Below are positions 10,307 through 18,458 of a DNA stretch of 64,000 nt, piece by piece. Source of the DNA: Pseudahrensia aquimaris (GTDB lineage Bacteria > Pseudomonadota > Alphaproteobacteria > Rhizobiales > Rhizobiaceae); the NCBI RefSeq assembly GCF_042676045.1, contig NZ_JBHTJV010000026.1:201908-265907 (forward strand), in the 5' to 3' direction. Within the stretch, counting starts at the first letter, position 1; every line of letters starts with the position of its first letter. A model generated the notes under the pieces. It saw only the letters and a program-made list of their open reading frames with translations, had not been told where the DNA came from and did not search any database. The translations under genes and the position numbers were made by a program.

Positions 10307-10672
10307 CTACTCGAGATACGATTTTACCGTTGCGAGAAATTTCTTCACCGAGATCGGCTTGGAAATATATGCCTCACAACCGCCTTGGCGTATGCGCTGC
10401 TCGTCGCCCTTCATCGCAAAGGCTGTCACTGCGATCACCGGAATGTTGCGCAGCGTGTCGTCTTCTTTCAGCCATTTCGTCACTTCCAACCCGGAAACCT
10501 CCGGAAGTTGTATATCCATTAAGATCAAATCCGGCTTATGCTTGCGTGCCAAATCGAGAGCTTCCAACCCGTTGCGGGTTTGAATCGTCTCGTAGGATTG
10601 CGCCTCCAACACATCGTTGAACAATTTCATGTTCAATTCGTTGTCCTCAACGATCAATACGCGCTTCGGCAT
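10307..10672 (-). CDS. divK: Single-domain response regulator DivK
   Basis: Cell-cycle response regulator; in Caulobacter DivK-P acts through DivL and CckA to lower CtrA activity. The whole 121-aa protein is one receiver domain: acidic pocket IVEDNELNMKLF, phospho-acceptor Asp53 in LILMDIQLPEVSG, switch threonine in PVIAVTAFAMKGDE and lysine in YISKPISVKKF. There is no output domain. ATG at 10672 has GGAAAGG about 8 bases upstream. pleD follows on the same strand, the order seen across the alphaproteobacteria. Confidence 0.97.
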   Translation of the reverse strand: MPKRVLIVEDNELNMKLFNDVLEAQSYETIQTRNGLEALDLARKHKPDLILMDIQLPEVSGLEVTKWLKEDDTLRNIPVIAVTAFAMKGDEQRIRQGGCEAYISKPISVKKFLATVKSYLE

Positions 10673-10770
10673 ATAGATGACCTTTCCGCCCTATCCTGCT
10701 GGACACGAACGGCCTACAGCTTGATTCTTTGATAAGACATTAACATCGGTTTCCTTTAGGACTTATAAAC

Positions 10771-11058
10771 GTGACACCACTCTCCAAAGACCATGCCGAA
10801 ACCCTTGCAATCTCCGGGTTGGTGCGTCTGGCCGGCGATGACGATCTTTTGATGCGGTTTTCTTCGATTACCGGTATTTTGCCCAACGACATTCGTGAGG
10901 CGGCAAGCGATCCAGGCTTCATGGTTGGTGTTCTGGATTTTTACCTTTCCCACGAGCCTGACTTACTGGCATGGGCAGAGGCCGATGGTTTTAACCCTGA
11001 AGAGGCAGCGCGCGCCCGTTTTGCGCTGGCTCCGGAAGATGCGACAGGCTTTGAATAA
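10771..11058 (+). CDS. DUF3572 family protein
   Basis: Small alphaproteobacterial protein of 95 aa, function unknown. It shows the family pattern: ALAISGLVRLAGDD-like opening, LLMRFSSITGILPNDIREAA, and a C-terminal LLAWAEADGFNPEEAARAR. It is acidic, all-helical in appearance, and has no signal or membrane segment. The start is GTG at 10771 with AGGA about 9 bases upstream. It lies between divK (divergent) and the HAD and dinB genes, a neighbourhood I recognise from other Hyphomicrobiales. Confidence 0.85.
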   Translation: MTPLSKDHAETLAISGLVRLAGDDDLLMRFSSITGILPNDIREAASDPGFMVGVLDFYLSHEPDLLAWAEADGFNPEEAARARFALAPEDATGFE

Positions 11059-11059
11059 G

Positions 11060-11758
11060 ATGACAGAACCAAAAAAAAACCGCACTATGAGCGCGGAAAC
11101 GACGCAACAATTGGAAAGTCTCGGCTTCCATGAAAGCGCCGATCACGGCACGCGCCCGCTCCTCATTTGCGATGTTGACGAAGTCGTGTTGCATCTGGTG
11201 GACCCGTTCGAACAGGTGTTGAACGAACAGGGCTTTTATCTGAAATCCCATTCGTTTCAGCTAACCGGTAACGTGTTTTGCAGCGAAACCCACCGTGAAG
11301 CGACGCAGGAAGAGGTCTGGAATGGTTTGGACGTGCTGTTCCAGCAGCAGGCCAGCCGCCAAGGCATCGTTGATGGTGTAATCGATGGACTGAATACTCT
11401 GGCGGAAGAAATCGACATCGTGTTTCTCACCAATCTGCCCCATGCCTACCGTGAAATTCGCATCGACTATCTGGCCGAGCACGGCCTCAACCATCCACTC
11501 GTTACCAATTCGGGCTCCAAAGTGCCCGCGATGGATCGCTTGATGAAAACACGCCAGGCGCAGGTCGGTTTCATCGATGATACGCCAACAAACCTCATTC
11601 AAGCACGTGAATCGCTTCCCGATCTGCACCTGTTTCACTTCATGGCCAACGATCGCTTCCGCGCCATGGCACAGGGCATTGAAGGTGCCCATTTCTCAAC
11701 GGGTCATTGGGGTGAAGCTGTCAGCGGCATCCGCAGTGTCTTAATGGCCGAAACCTAA
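11060..11758 (+). CDS. HAD-superfamily hydrolase-like protein
   Basis: Probable phosphatase of the HAD superfamily, substrate unknown. Motif I is LLICDVDEVVLHL with the DxD nucleophile pair, a serine/threonine motif may lie in IVFLTNLPH, and motif IV is QVGFIDDTPTNL. The ATG at 11060 begins 1 base after the DUF3572 stop; an alternative ATG lies at 11087, and both precede motif I. No signal peptide. dinB follows after 19 bases, so it is read as part of the DUF3572-HAD-dinB series. Confidence 0.75.
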   Translation: MTEPKKNRTMSAETTQQLESLGFHESADHGTRPLLICDVDEVVLHLVDPFEQVLNEQGFYLKSHSFQLTGNVFCSETHREATQEEVWNGLDVLFQQQASRQGIVDGVIDGLNTLAEEIDIVFLTNLPHAYREIRIDYLAEHGLNHPLVTNSGSKVPAMDRLMKTRQAQVGFIDDTPTNLIQARESLPDLHLFHFMANDRFRAMAQGIEGAHFSTGHWGEAVSGIRSVLMAET

Positions 11759-11777
11759 CCCCTTATCAGCGAAACCA

Positions 11778-13091
11778 ATGGCGGACTGCACAACACCACT
11801 GACAGGCACAAACGGCTTTTGCCGCGATTGCCTTGCCGTGCAAGACGCCCCCCATCGCCGCTGCCAAGCCTGTGGCTCCCCGCGCATCCTGCGTCATGCG
11901 GAACTAACCGAACTGTCCCTTGCCCACATCGACTGCGATGCCTTTTACGCCTCGGTGGAGAAACGCGACGACCCCAGCTTGGCCGACAAGCCAGTTATTG
12001 TGGGTGGTGGAACACGGGGTGTTGTCACAACCTGCTGCTACATCGCCCGCATCAATGGCGTGCGCTCCGCCATGCCGATGTTCAAGGCTCTGGAAAAATG
12101 CCCGCAGGCAGTGATTATCAGACCGCGCATGGATCACTACAGCGCCGTAGGCCGCGAGATACGTGAGATGATGCGCTCGCTCACGCCTGCCGTTGAACCG
12201 CTATCCATCGATGAGGCATTTCTTGATCTGTCAGGCACAACCCGGCTCCACGGCAGCGTGCCGGCGCTAACGCTGGCGAGGTTTTCCAAGCGGGTGGAGA
12301 GAGAGGTCGGCATATCCGTATCTGTTGGTCTTGCCCCCAACAAATTCCTTGCCAAGGTGGCGTCCGACTTTGAAAAACCCCGTGGATTTTCAATCATTGG
12401 CGCAGCCGAAGCTTACAAGTTTCTCGGCAAACAATCCGTCTCGCTCATCTGGGGTGTCGGCAAAGCGATGCAGGCAAAATTAGCCGCCGACGGGATTACC
12501 ATGATTTCCGACATACAAAATTCGGACGAAGCGGACCTGATGCGCCGATATGGCTCAATGGGGCAGCATATTTCGCGGTTGGCACGCGGCATGGACAATC
12601 GGCGCGTTGAGGGGCGCTCCTCAGCCAAAAGCGTCAGTTCAGAGACGACCTTCAACACAGATATTTCAGACCGCGAAGAACTCACCCGCATCCTTCGTCG
12701 CCAATGCGAACGGGTGTCCGCACGGTTGAAGAGCGCTTCGCAAGCCGGACAGACCGTCGTTCTAAAGCTCAAGACCAAGGACTTCAAAAGCCGCACTCGC
12801 AATCACACACTGGCGGACCCCACCCAATTGGCAGACCGACTGTTCAGCGTTGGCCGAACGCTCTTGGAAAAAGAACTCGATGGCACAAAATTCCGACTGC
12901 TCGGCATCGGCGTATCCGACATTCAATCCGATGAACGCGCCGACCCCGGCGATTTAATCGACGAAGGCGCAACCCGCCGCGCGGCGGTGGAACGAGCCAT
13001 GGACAAAGTCCGTGATCGTTTCGGCGGCGAGGCGGTAGAACTCGGCCTCACCTTTGGCTCAAAGTCCAAGCGAGAGACGAAACCGGACTAG
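11778..13091 (+). CDS. dinB: DNA polymerase IV (Y family) with N-terminal zinc ribbon
   Basis: Translesion DNA polymerase. The catalytic palm begins at LAHIDCDAFYASVEKRDD and contains the second acidic motif LSIDEAFLDLSG. Helix-hairpin-helix and little-finger domains follow to residue 437 (IWGVGKAMQAKLA). Before the palm there is an extra N-terminal segment with four cysteines in two pairs (Cys15, Cys18, Cys29, Cys32: CRDC and CQAC), probably binding zinc; this extension is known from rhizobial DinB. I see no LexA site directly upstream. The stop is 1 base from the convergent eipB stop. Confidence 0.95.
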   Translation: MADCTTPLTGTNGFCRDCLAVQDAPHRRCQACGSPRILRHAELTELSLAHIDCDAFYASVEKRDDPSLADKPVIVGGGTRGVVTTCCYIARINGVRSAMPMFKALEKCPQAVIIRPRMDHYSAVGREIREMMRSLTPAVEPLSIDEAFLDLSGTTRLHGSVPALTLARFSKRVEREVGISVSVGLAPNKFLAKVASDFEKPRGFSIIGAAEAYKFLGKQSVSLIWGVGKAMQAKLAADGITMISDIQNSDEADLMRRYGSMGQHISRLARGMDNRRVEGRSSAKSVSSETTFNTDISDREELTRILRRQCERVSARLKSASQAGQTVVLKLKTKDFKSRTRNHTLADPTQLADRLFSVGRTLLEKELDGTKFRLLGIGVSDIQSDERADPGDLIDEGATRRAAVERAMDKVRDRFGGEAVELGLTFGSKSKRETKPD

Positions 13092-13092
13092 C

Positions 13093-13917
13093 CTAATTGC
13101 AGGGTTCGCTCGGCAGATATTCAATATTCACCAGTGTGCCAAAAAGCGAATAGTCCGTGTAGCGCATTTTCAGATCCCGCGAGATGCCATCGCTCTGAAG
13201 CAAAAACGAAATCTGATAGTGCGGTATGCGCTCTCCGCCACCGATGATTTGATCGGCATTGAAATAGCTGACCGAGACAGGCCAAGCTGTCTTCGTGCCA
13301 AGAGCTTTTAAGACAGTTTCCGGCTCGTCCTTCTGCGCGTTGTCCAAGCTGCGCTCAACTCCGATTATGGTCGTGGTATCGACCAACGAGTCGCCATCAT
13401 CAGATCCATCAAAGACCCGCGCTTGCATGACCGTTTCGCCCTTCGTGGCGGCTTCCATGATCATCTCCATATGGGTGTTCATGAAGACAGCGTCCTCCAA
13501 GACAACCTCGCGCTCTTCCGGCTTGGAAATTTTCACCTCAAGCCCCTCGTCTGTCTTTTCAGCAGCGCCGCGCATATCCTGTTCCAACTGGCCGTTGAGA
13601 TAGTATTGCGTGACAAAGTTGAAGCTCGTGCCGTCGCCACTTTCAAAGGTGGTATTGCGCTGGTCGTTGATGAAGTCTTTGCCGCCGACTCTCACCTCTG
13701 TTTGGAACCGATACCGCGACGCAAAGCCCTCACACGCAGACCCGGTGACCTCATAGACGATACGCCCTTCCATTGAGGTGATGCCGGAACGGTTGCTGGC
13801 CTGATCCAGCACCAAATCATAAACTGCACGGTGCGGCTTCAGAGACGAAGCGGCGTAGCCAACGCTGCTGGCAGATAGGGACGCGATAAGGACCGACGCG
13901 AAAAGGGCCTTGGTCAT
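13093..13917 (-). CDS. eipB: Cell-envelope integrity protein EipB (DUF1849)
   Basis: Periplasmic beta-spiral protein; in Brucella EipB maintains the envelope and is needed for virulence. A signal peptide spans about residues 1-22 (ALFASVLIASLSASSVGYAA). The mature protein opens with the DUF1849 signature LKPHRAVYDLVLDQA. The two conserved cysteines are present, in GSACEGF and at the C-terminal EPCN, and probably form a disulfide as in Brucella. 274 aa is the usual size. It converges on dinB; upstream lies a 152-base region divergent with ridA. Confidence 0.92.
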   Translation of the reverse strand: MTKALFASVLIASLSASSVGYAASSLKPHRAVYDLVLDQASNRSGITSMEGRIVYEVTGSACEGFASRYRFQTEVRVGGKDFINDQRNTTFESGDGTSFNFVTQYYLNGQLEQDMRGAAEKTDEGLEVKISKPEEREVVLEDAVFMNTHMEMIMEAATKGETVMQARVFDGSDDGDSLVDTTTIIGVERSLDNAQKDEPETVLKALGTKTAWPVSVSYFNADQIIGGGERIPHYQISFLLQSDGISRDLKMRYTDYSLFGTLVNIEYLPSEPCN

Positions 13918-14069
13918 GGATAATGTCTTTCTTTCAAAGGAGGCTGCGGCGATTCATTGGCGCTGCGCACAAGCTCTAACAGAAGCCCTGCGACACGGGA
14001 ACGCTCTTTCACACCAAGCCCAAAAGCGATACGCCTAATGCTGCTAATGCCTCACAGGATACGACTACA

Positions 14070-14534
14070 ATGGCGCAAACACCGGAACAAAAACTAGAAG
14101 CCATGGGCCTCGCCCTTCCCGATGCGCCTGCGCCTGCGGCCAACTACATTCCCTACACAATAGCGGGTAAAATCCTGACCATTTCAGGGCAGATACCTTT
14201 AGGGCCAAACGGTGTGGAATTTGTCGGCAAACTTGGCGATACGATGGATGTTGAAGAGGGCAAAGACGCAGCCCGCCTGTGCGCGCTCAACATTCTGGCG
14301 CAGGCCAAAGCGGCGCTGGGTGACTTGGCCAACATCAAACAGGTGATGAAAATTCAAGGCTTCGTGAACGCGACACCCGATTTCACAGCCCATCCGGAAG
14401 TCGTCAACGGCGCATCCGACCTGCTTGCGGACGTTCTGGGCGATGCCGGTCGCCACGCCCGCGCCGCCGTCGGCATGAGCTCTCTACCACGCGGTGTGGC
14501 AGTGGAAGTTGATGCAGTGATCGAGATCGCGTGA
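14070..14534 (+). CDS. RidA family protein
   Basis: YjgF/YER057c/UK114-fold protein of 154 aa. The family pattern is clear: ILTISGQIPLGPNGVEF, NILAQAKAALGDLANIKQV and a C-terminal ARAAVGMSSLPRGVAVEVDAV. Classic RidA hydrolyses reactive enamine and imine intermediates; this longer subgroup may act on another substrate. Cytoplasmic. It ends 4 bases before the phosphodiesterase gene and probably heads that operon. Confidence 0.9.
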   Translation: MAQTPEQKLEAMGLALPDAPAPAANYIPYTIAGKILTISGQIPLGPNGVEFVGKLGDTMDVEEGKDAARLCALNILAQAKAALGDLANIKQVMKIQGFVNATPDFTAHPEVVNGASDLLADVLGDAGRHARAAVGMSSLPRGVAVEVDAVIEIA

Positions 14535-14538
14535 GGCC

Positions 14539-15282
14539 ATGCTAACCCCTGCCCCATCATGGCTGATTGAGCGCCCCATAACCCATCGCGCACTTCATGA
14601 CCGCACCAAAGGCCGTGCGGAAAACTCGTGGAGCGCATTTCAAGCTGCCATTGATGCGGGCTATGCCATAGAATGCGATTTGCAGGTCACCAAAACCGGC
14701 GAAAGCGTCGTTTTTCACGACCCCGATCTGGAACGAATGACAGGCGCGACCGACACCGTGCGAAGTCAAACGCCACAACAATTGTCAAAGCATAAATTGC
14801 TCGACACGAACGACACCATTCACACCTTGTCAGAACATCTGGAGCAGGTCGCAGGCCGCGTGCCTTTGGTGTTGGAGCTCAAGGGCGTGGAAGGCGAAGA
14901 TGCGGGCTTTGTTGAAGGCGTGGCGAAAGCGCTGGAAGGATATGATGGTCAAGTCGCTGTTATGTCCTTTGACCATTGGATTTGCGCCCAATTTGCCGAC
15001 CGGATGCCCAACACTCCTCGCGGCCTCACTGCCTATGGCGGAGCAGACACGACACAAATTCACCGCGAGGCTATGGATACATTCGATCTGCAATTCGTCT
15101 CATACAATGTGAAAGAACTGCCGAGCACATTTGTGAACGATATGCGATCACTGGGACTGCCTGTTATCACATGGACCGTGCGCACCCCCGAACAGGTGGA
15201 GGCAACCTTCGCCCACGCAGACCAAATGACGTTTGAAGGCTTTACGCCACCCAACACCCTCAACCGCAACAATCATGGTTGA
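14539..15282 (+). CDS. Glycerophosphodiester phosphodiesterase family protein
   Basis: Predicted to cleave glycerophosphodiesters to glycerol 3-phosphate and an alcohol. The GDPD TIM barrel carries its catalytic and metal residues: THRALHD (family HRG), YAIECDLQVTKTG with the Glu-x-Asp pair, and VVFHDPDLERMTG. ENSWSAFQAAIDAG is the usual ENTxxAF helix. No signal peptide, so probably cytoplasmic. Its last 8 bases overlap the next gene's start, suggesting translational coupling. Confidence 0.9.
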   Translation: MLTPAPSWLIERPITHRALHDRTKGRAENSWSAFQAAIDAGYAIECDLQVTKTGESVVFHDPDLERMTGATDTVRSQTPQQLSKHKLLDTNDTIHTLSEHLEQVAGRVPLVLELKGVEGEDAGFVEGVAKALEGYDGQVAVMSFDHWICAQFADRMPNTPRGLTAYGGADTTQIHREAMDTFDLQFVSYNVKELPSTFVNDMRSLGLPVITWTVRTPEQVEATFAHADQMTFEGFTPPNTLNRNNHG

Positions 15283-16510
15283 AGTGACCGACGAAAAACC
15301 CGATCCCGATGACGTCACCATTCGCGTTGTGGATTCCATGTCGGAAATCGATGCAACTGCTTGGGACGAATGTGCAAACCCTGTTGGCAAGGCCAGCGCG
15401 GACTTCCCGTATAATCCATTCCTCACCCACGCATTCTTCCTCTCGCTTGAAGAGTCAAAATCAGCGGTCGCGGAGACGGGCTGGCTCGGCCAACACCTCG
15501 TCATGGAACGTGCTGGCGATAATTCCGTCATCGGTGTTCTGCCCTGCTATTTGAAAAACCACAGCCAGGGCGAATACGTTTTCGACCACGGCTGGGCAGA
15601 CGCTTTCGAGCGCGCAGGCGGCGCTTATTACCCTAAGCTGCAATGCGCAGTGCCCTTCACGCCAGCAACCGGCCGGCGGTTTTTGGTGGGCAATGGCGAA
15701 GAATCCGACGCTAGGCGCGACGTTTTGGCAGGCGGATTGCAACAGGTCTGCACCCGCCTTGGCGTCTCATCAGCGCACGTAACGTTTATCGAACCTGAGG
15801 AAGCCGACGCTTTGGAGGCGAGCGGATACCTGCATCGAACAGATCAGCAATTCCATTGGCTGAACAACAACTACAAGACATTTGATGATTTCCTTGCCCA
15901 GCTTTCATCTCGCAAGCGCAAGAACATCAAAAAGGAACGTGCAGCTGCTTTGGAAGCCAGCGGCGTCACCATAGAGTGGCTGACGGGCGATCAATTGACC
16001 GAAGACGTGTGGGATATTTTCTACCGCTTCTACGTCGACACTGGGTCGCGCAAATGGGGGCGCCCGTATCTGACCCGCGAATTCTACAACCTTGTGGGCC
16101 AGCGCCTTTCGAAAGACATTCTCTTGGTCATGGCTAAGCGCGACGGACGCTATGTGGCAGGCGCAATCAATTTCATCGGCTCCCACACACTCTATGGCCG
16201 CCACTGGGGTTGCGTTGAGGAAGTACCGTTCCTGCACTTTGAGGTCTGTTATTATCAAGCCATAGATTACGCCATCGCAAACGGGCTTGATCGTGTGGAA
16301 GCGGGCGCACAGGGAGGCCATAAATTGGCCCGTGGCTACCTGCCCCAAATCACCCATTCGGCCCATTATATCACCCACCCGGACTTCCGCCGTGCGGTTG
16401 CAGACTATTTGGAAAACGAAAAACGCGCAGTCGAACGCGAAGCGCGCTTGATTGCCAAACACGGGCCGTTCAAAAAAGGTGGCACCATGCCAAGCGAAAG
16501 CGAAACCTGA
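15275..16510 (+). CDS. GNAT/FemAB-like protein (DUF482, COG3146)
   Basis: Predicted acyl- or aminoacyl-transferase of the GNAT superfamily, often labelled peptidoglycan-biosynthesis-like; the substrate is unproven. Family signatures are PYNPFLTHAFFLSLEES, GWLGQHL, FDHGWADAFERAG, SSRKRKNIKKER and a C-terminal GAQGGHKLARGYLP. No signal peptide. I chose ATG at 15275 because it overlaps the stop of the upstream gene (ATGGTTGA) and removes 14 poorly family-like residues of a longer frame. 411 aa. The stop overlaps the next start (TGATG). Confidence 0.88.
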   Translation: MVEVTDEKPDPDDVTIRVVDSMSEIDATAWDECANPVGKASADFPYNPFLTHAFFLSLEESKSAVAETGWLGQHLVMERAGDNSVIGVLPCYLKNHSQGEYVFDHGWADAFERAGGAYYPKLQCAVPFTPATGRRFLVGNGEESDARRDVLAGGLQQVCTRLGVSSAHVTFIEPEEADALEASGYLHRTDQQFHWLNNNYKTFDDFLAQLSSRKRKNIKKERAAALEASGVTIEWLTGDQLTEDVWDIFYRFYVDTGSRKWGRPYLTREFYNLVGQRLSKDILLVMAKRDGRYVAGAINFIGSHTLYGRHWGCVEEVPFLHFEVCYYQAIDYAIANGLDRVEAGAQGGHKLARGYLPQITHSAHYITHPDFRRAVADYLENEKRAVEREARLIAKHGPFKKGGTMPSESET

Positions 16511-16938
16511 TGAGCCAGCCTTACGATCCAGACAACATCTTCGCCAAAATTCTGCGCGACGAAATTCCAAGCGTACGCGTCTACGAAGACGACCACACCA
16601 TCGCAATTATGGACATCATGCCATGGTGTGACGGCCACTGCCTCGTTCTGCCAAAAGCCCCTGCGCGCAATATGTTGGACGTAGCACCCGATTCGCTTGC
16701 CGCAGTTGCGGAAACCACACGCAAACTGGCACGCGCGGTGGTGCAAGCCTTCGGCGCAGACGGCGTTACAATCCAGCAGAACAACGAAGCTGCTGGCAAC
16801 CAAGTGGTGTTTCACCTCCATGTCCACGTCATACCCCGCCATGAGGGTGACCGGCTGAACCGCTCCAACACCCAAATGGAAGATACCGCCAGACTTCAGG
16901 AAAATGCAGCGAAGATCAAAGCTGCGCTTAAAAAGTGA
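16510..16938 (+). CDS. HIT family protein
   Basis: Histidine-triad nucleotide-binding protein of 142 aa, probably hydrolysing nucleoside phosphoramidates or dinucleotides. The catalytic triad is in VFHLHVHVIPR. Other family segments are NIFAKILRDEIPSVRVYED near the N-terminus and GHCLVLPKAPARNMLD. Cytoplasmic. It ends the ridA-GDPD-FemAB-HIT series; the gene after it is convergent. Confidence 0.95.
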   Translation: MSQPYDPDNIFAKILRDEIPSVRVYEDDHTIAIMDIMPWCDGHCLVLPKAPARNMLDVAPDSLAAVAETTRKLARAVVQAFGADGVTIQQNNEAAGNQVVFHLHVHVIPRHEGDRLNRSNTQMEDTARLQENAAKIKAALKK

Positions 16939-16947
16939 CAGTAGGGC

Positions 16948-17289
16948 TTAGTTGAGCACCATGCCCGCAACCAGAAGAACCTCGCCCACCAAAATTCCAA
17001 CAAACAACGAGCGGCTGATTAAATAGGCGCTAAACCCCGCAACAGCCGCGCCTCCACGCAGCAGGAATGAAGTTTCGGCCAAAGCACCATTGGGAAAAAA
17101 GATAAACTGCGCAGCGACAGCCGCCACCAGTGCCGTGGATAGGCACCGGACAAAGATCAGAAGCTCGGAATCCTCGTCAATATCAGCGGCAATCGCCACC
17201 GCAAGCCAGCGCCAACCCATTGTCGGCAGGGATGCCGCCAACAGAATGAAAACAAAAGGCCACCAAGAGGGATCGGCAGACCATGTCAT
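16948..17289 (-). CDS. azlD: AzlD family branched-chain amino acid exporter subunit
   Basis: Small membrane subunit that works with AzlC to export branched-chain amino acids and analogues. 113 aa with about four hydrophobic helices (WWPFVFILLAASLPTMGW, LSTALVAAVAAQFIFF, GGAAVAGFSAYLISRSLF, GEVLLVAGMVLN). The true start is the ATG at 17289, overlapping the azlC stop by 4 bases (ATGA); a longer open frame upstream only reads azlC out of frame. Confidence 0.88.
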   Translation of the reverse strand: MTWSADPSWWPFVFILLAASLPTMGWRWLAVAIAADIDEDSELLIFVRCLSTALVAAVAAQFIFFPNGALAETSFLLRGGAAVAGFSAYLISRSLFVGILVGEVLLVAGMVLN

Positions 17290-18095
17290 TGCGTCGCCTC
17301 CCGATTGCGCCAGATGCGGTGCGCTCCATACGCCCCGACACCGCCCAAAACTCCGGCAATCAAGATATTGCCACCCGGTGCAACAAGGGCCAAAAGCGGT
17401 CCTAGAACAAAGCCAAACACCAGCGCCAAATGCTCTGCCCAAAGCCGCGCCGCACGCCAAATCGAAATGGCAAAATAGAGCGGCGTGAGGAAATACAGCG
17501 CAGCCATCGCAATTGGCGACAACTGGGATGAAATGGACCACGTAATCATCGAAACCGCGGTCGCGCACAGCATCAAAGCGAGCCCGAAGCCTACAAAATA
17601 TGGCAACCGCCCCCGCACCGGCAGTTCACGGGCCACTTGCAGCGTGTGAACCCAAGCAGTCACAGCAACGAGGCAAGAAACCAGATAAAGGTGCCAACGC
17701 CGCGTATTCGGACTGCGTATTTCCGGCACCAAGGCGATGGTCATCGGCATCATGCGCAAAGCGGCCAATGCCACAGCAAGCGCAATAGCAAACAGCGACG
17801 CTCCTGACGCGATACCCGCCACAAGGATCAAATTGGATGGCAAAGCCCAGATAGTGACCACTGAAAACGCAGTCTGCCACAGGCTCAACCCTGCGTCATG
17901 AGCCACACCGCCATAGCCAAGAAACATCGACAGCAAGACCAGCGTGGGCAGGGAAAACATCATAGCAAGTCCCTTAAGCGCATAGGACCAATCATAGCCC
18001 TGCACGCTGTCTATAGGGTCTTCGATTGGGGTTTTTGGAGGGGACAATAGTTGGCAATCAGGAGTTTGGCGGATAGCCTCACATTGCGGCGACAA
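17286..18095 (-). CDS. azlC: AzlC family branched-chain amino acid exporter subunit
   Basis: Large subunit of the AzlCD exporter. The family pattern appears after about residue 40: GLAMMFSLPTLVLLSMFLGYGG, HDAGLSLWQTAFSVVTIWAL and VALAALRMMPMTIALVPEIR. About seven membrane segments. The start is uncertain: the longest frame begins with TTG at 18095, while a GTG at 18005 would give a more usual N-terminus. Coupled to azlD. Confidence 0.88.
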   Translation of the reverse strand: MSPQCEAIRQTPDCQLLSPPKTPIEDPIDSVQGYDWSYALKGLAMMFSLPTLVLLSMFLGYGGVAHDAGLSLWQTAFSVVTIWALPSNLILVAGIASGASLFAIALAVALAALRMMPMTIALVPEIRSPNTRRWHLYLVSCLVAVTAWVHTLQVARELPVRGRLPYFVGFGLALMLCATAVSMITWSISSQLSPIAMAALYFLTPLYFAISIWRAARLWAEHLALVFGFVLGPLLALVAPGGNILIAGVLGGVGAYGAHRIWRNREATQ

Positions 18096-18160
18096 TCCAC
18101 GCCAGGCAAGTTGTTGGTGGGCAACAAACCTACCTCACCAGATCTTTCAGCGTCATTGTT

Positions 18161-18385
18161 CTAGTCAATGCTAGGTTCAACACCCAATTCGGCGGCTGCC
18201 CGCATAGCAGCACGAAGAAAGTCTCTTGCATCGTCATTGCTCATCAGCAATCCCACTCCATTGTGCTGAATGAAGAGACGTTGACCGTCACCCGAGAAGC
18301 CGGTCGTTCCAATGGCTATTTCTGCTGACGGTTCCAATGAAGCAAAATCGCGCACAATCCGTTTGAAATAAACATTGGTTGCCAT
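18161..18385 (-). CDS. Small hypothetical protein, 74 aa
   Basis: I do not recognise a family. The protein has a beta-rich front half (NVYFKRIVRDFASLEPSAEI, RLFIQHNGVGLLMSN) and a helical end rich in Ala and Arg (DDARDFLRAAMRAAAELGV). No signal peptide. I chose ATG at 18385 because GGAG sits about 8 bases upstream; a longer start at 18403 would lie inside the clpA terminator. It is read in the same direction as clpA and begins only about 16 bases past that terminator, so its expression may depend on read-through. Confidence 0.7.
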   Translation of the reverse strand: MATNVYFKRIVRDFASLEPSAEIAIGTTGFSGDGQRLFIQHNGVGLLMSNDDARDFLRAAMRAAAELGVEPSID

Positions 18386-18400
18386 ATCTAACTCCCCATA

Positions 18401-18433
18401 CAAAAACGCCCGATCCGCGAACGGACCGGGCGT
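18401..18433 (-). terminator. Intrinsic terminator of clpA
   Basis: Read on the minus strand, ACGCCCG (18433-18427) pairs with CGGGCGT (18412-18406), extended inward by TCCG/CGGA around a CGAA-type loop, and followed by TTTTT. It lies 25 bases past the clpA stop. Confidence 0.85.
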
Positions 18434-18458
18434 TGATAATTTTAAAAAAAGAGGCCAA

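Noticed and set aside
10895..11059. N-terminal extension of the HAD protein
   Set aside because: It reads the DUF3572 gene out of frame; the start right after that gene fits better.
11209..11223. GAAC-N7-GAAC, a LexA-like match upstream of dinB
   Set aside because: It lies deep in the HAD coding sequence, more than 550 bases before dinB, in a place where the bases are set by codons. A chance match is more likely.
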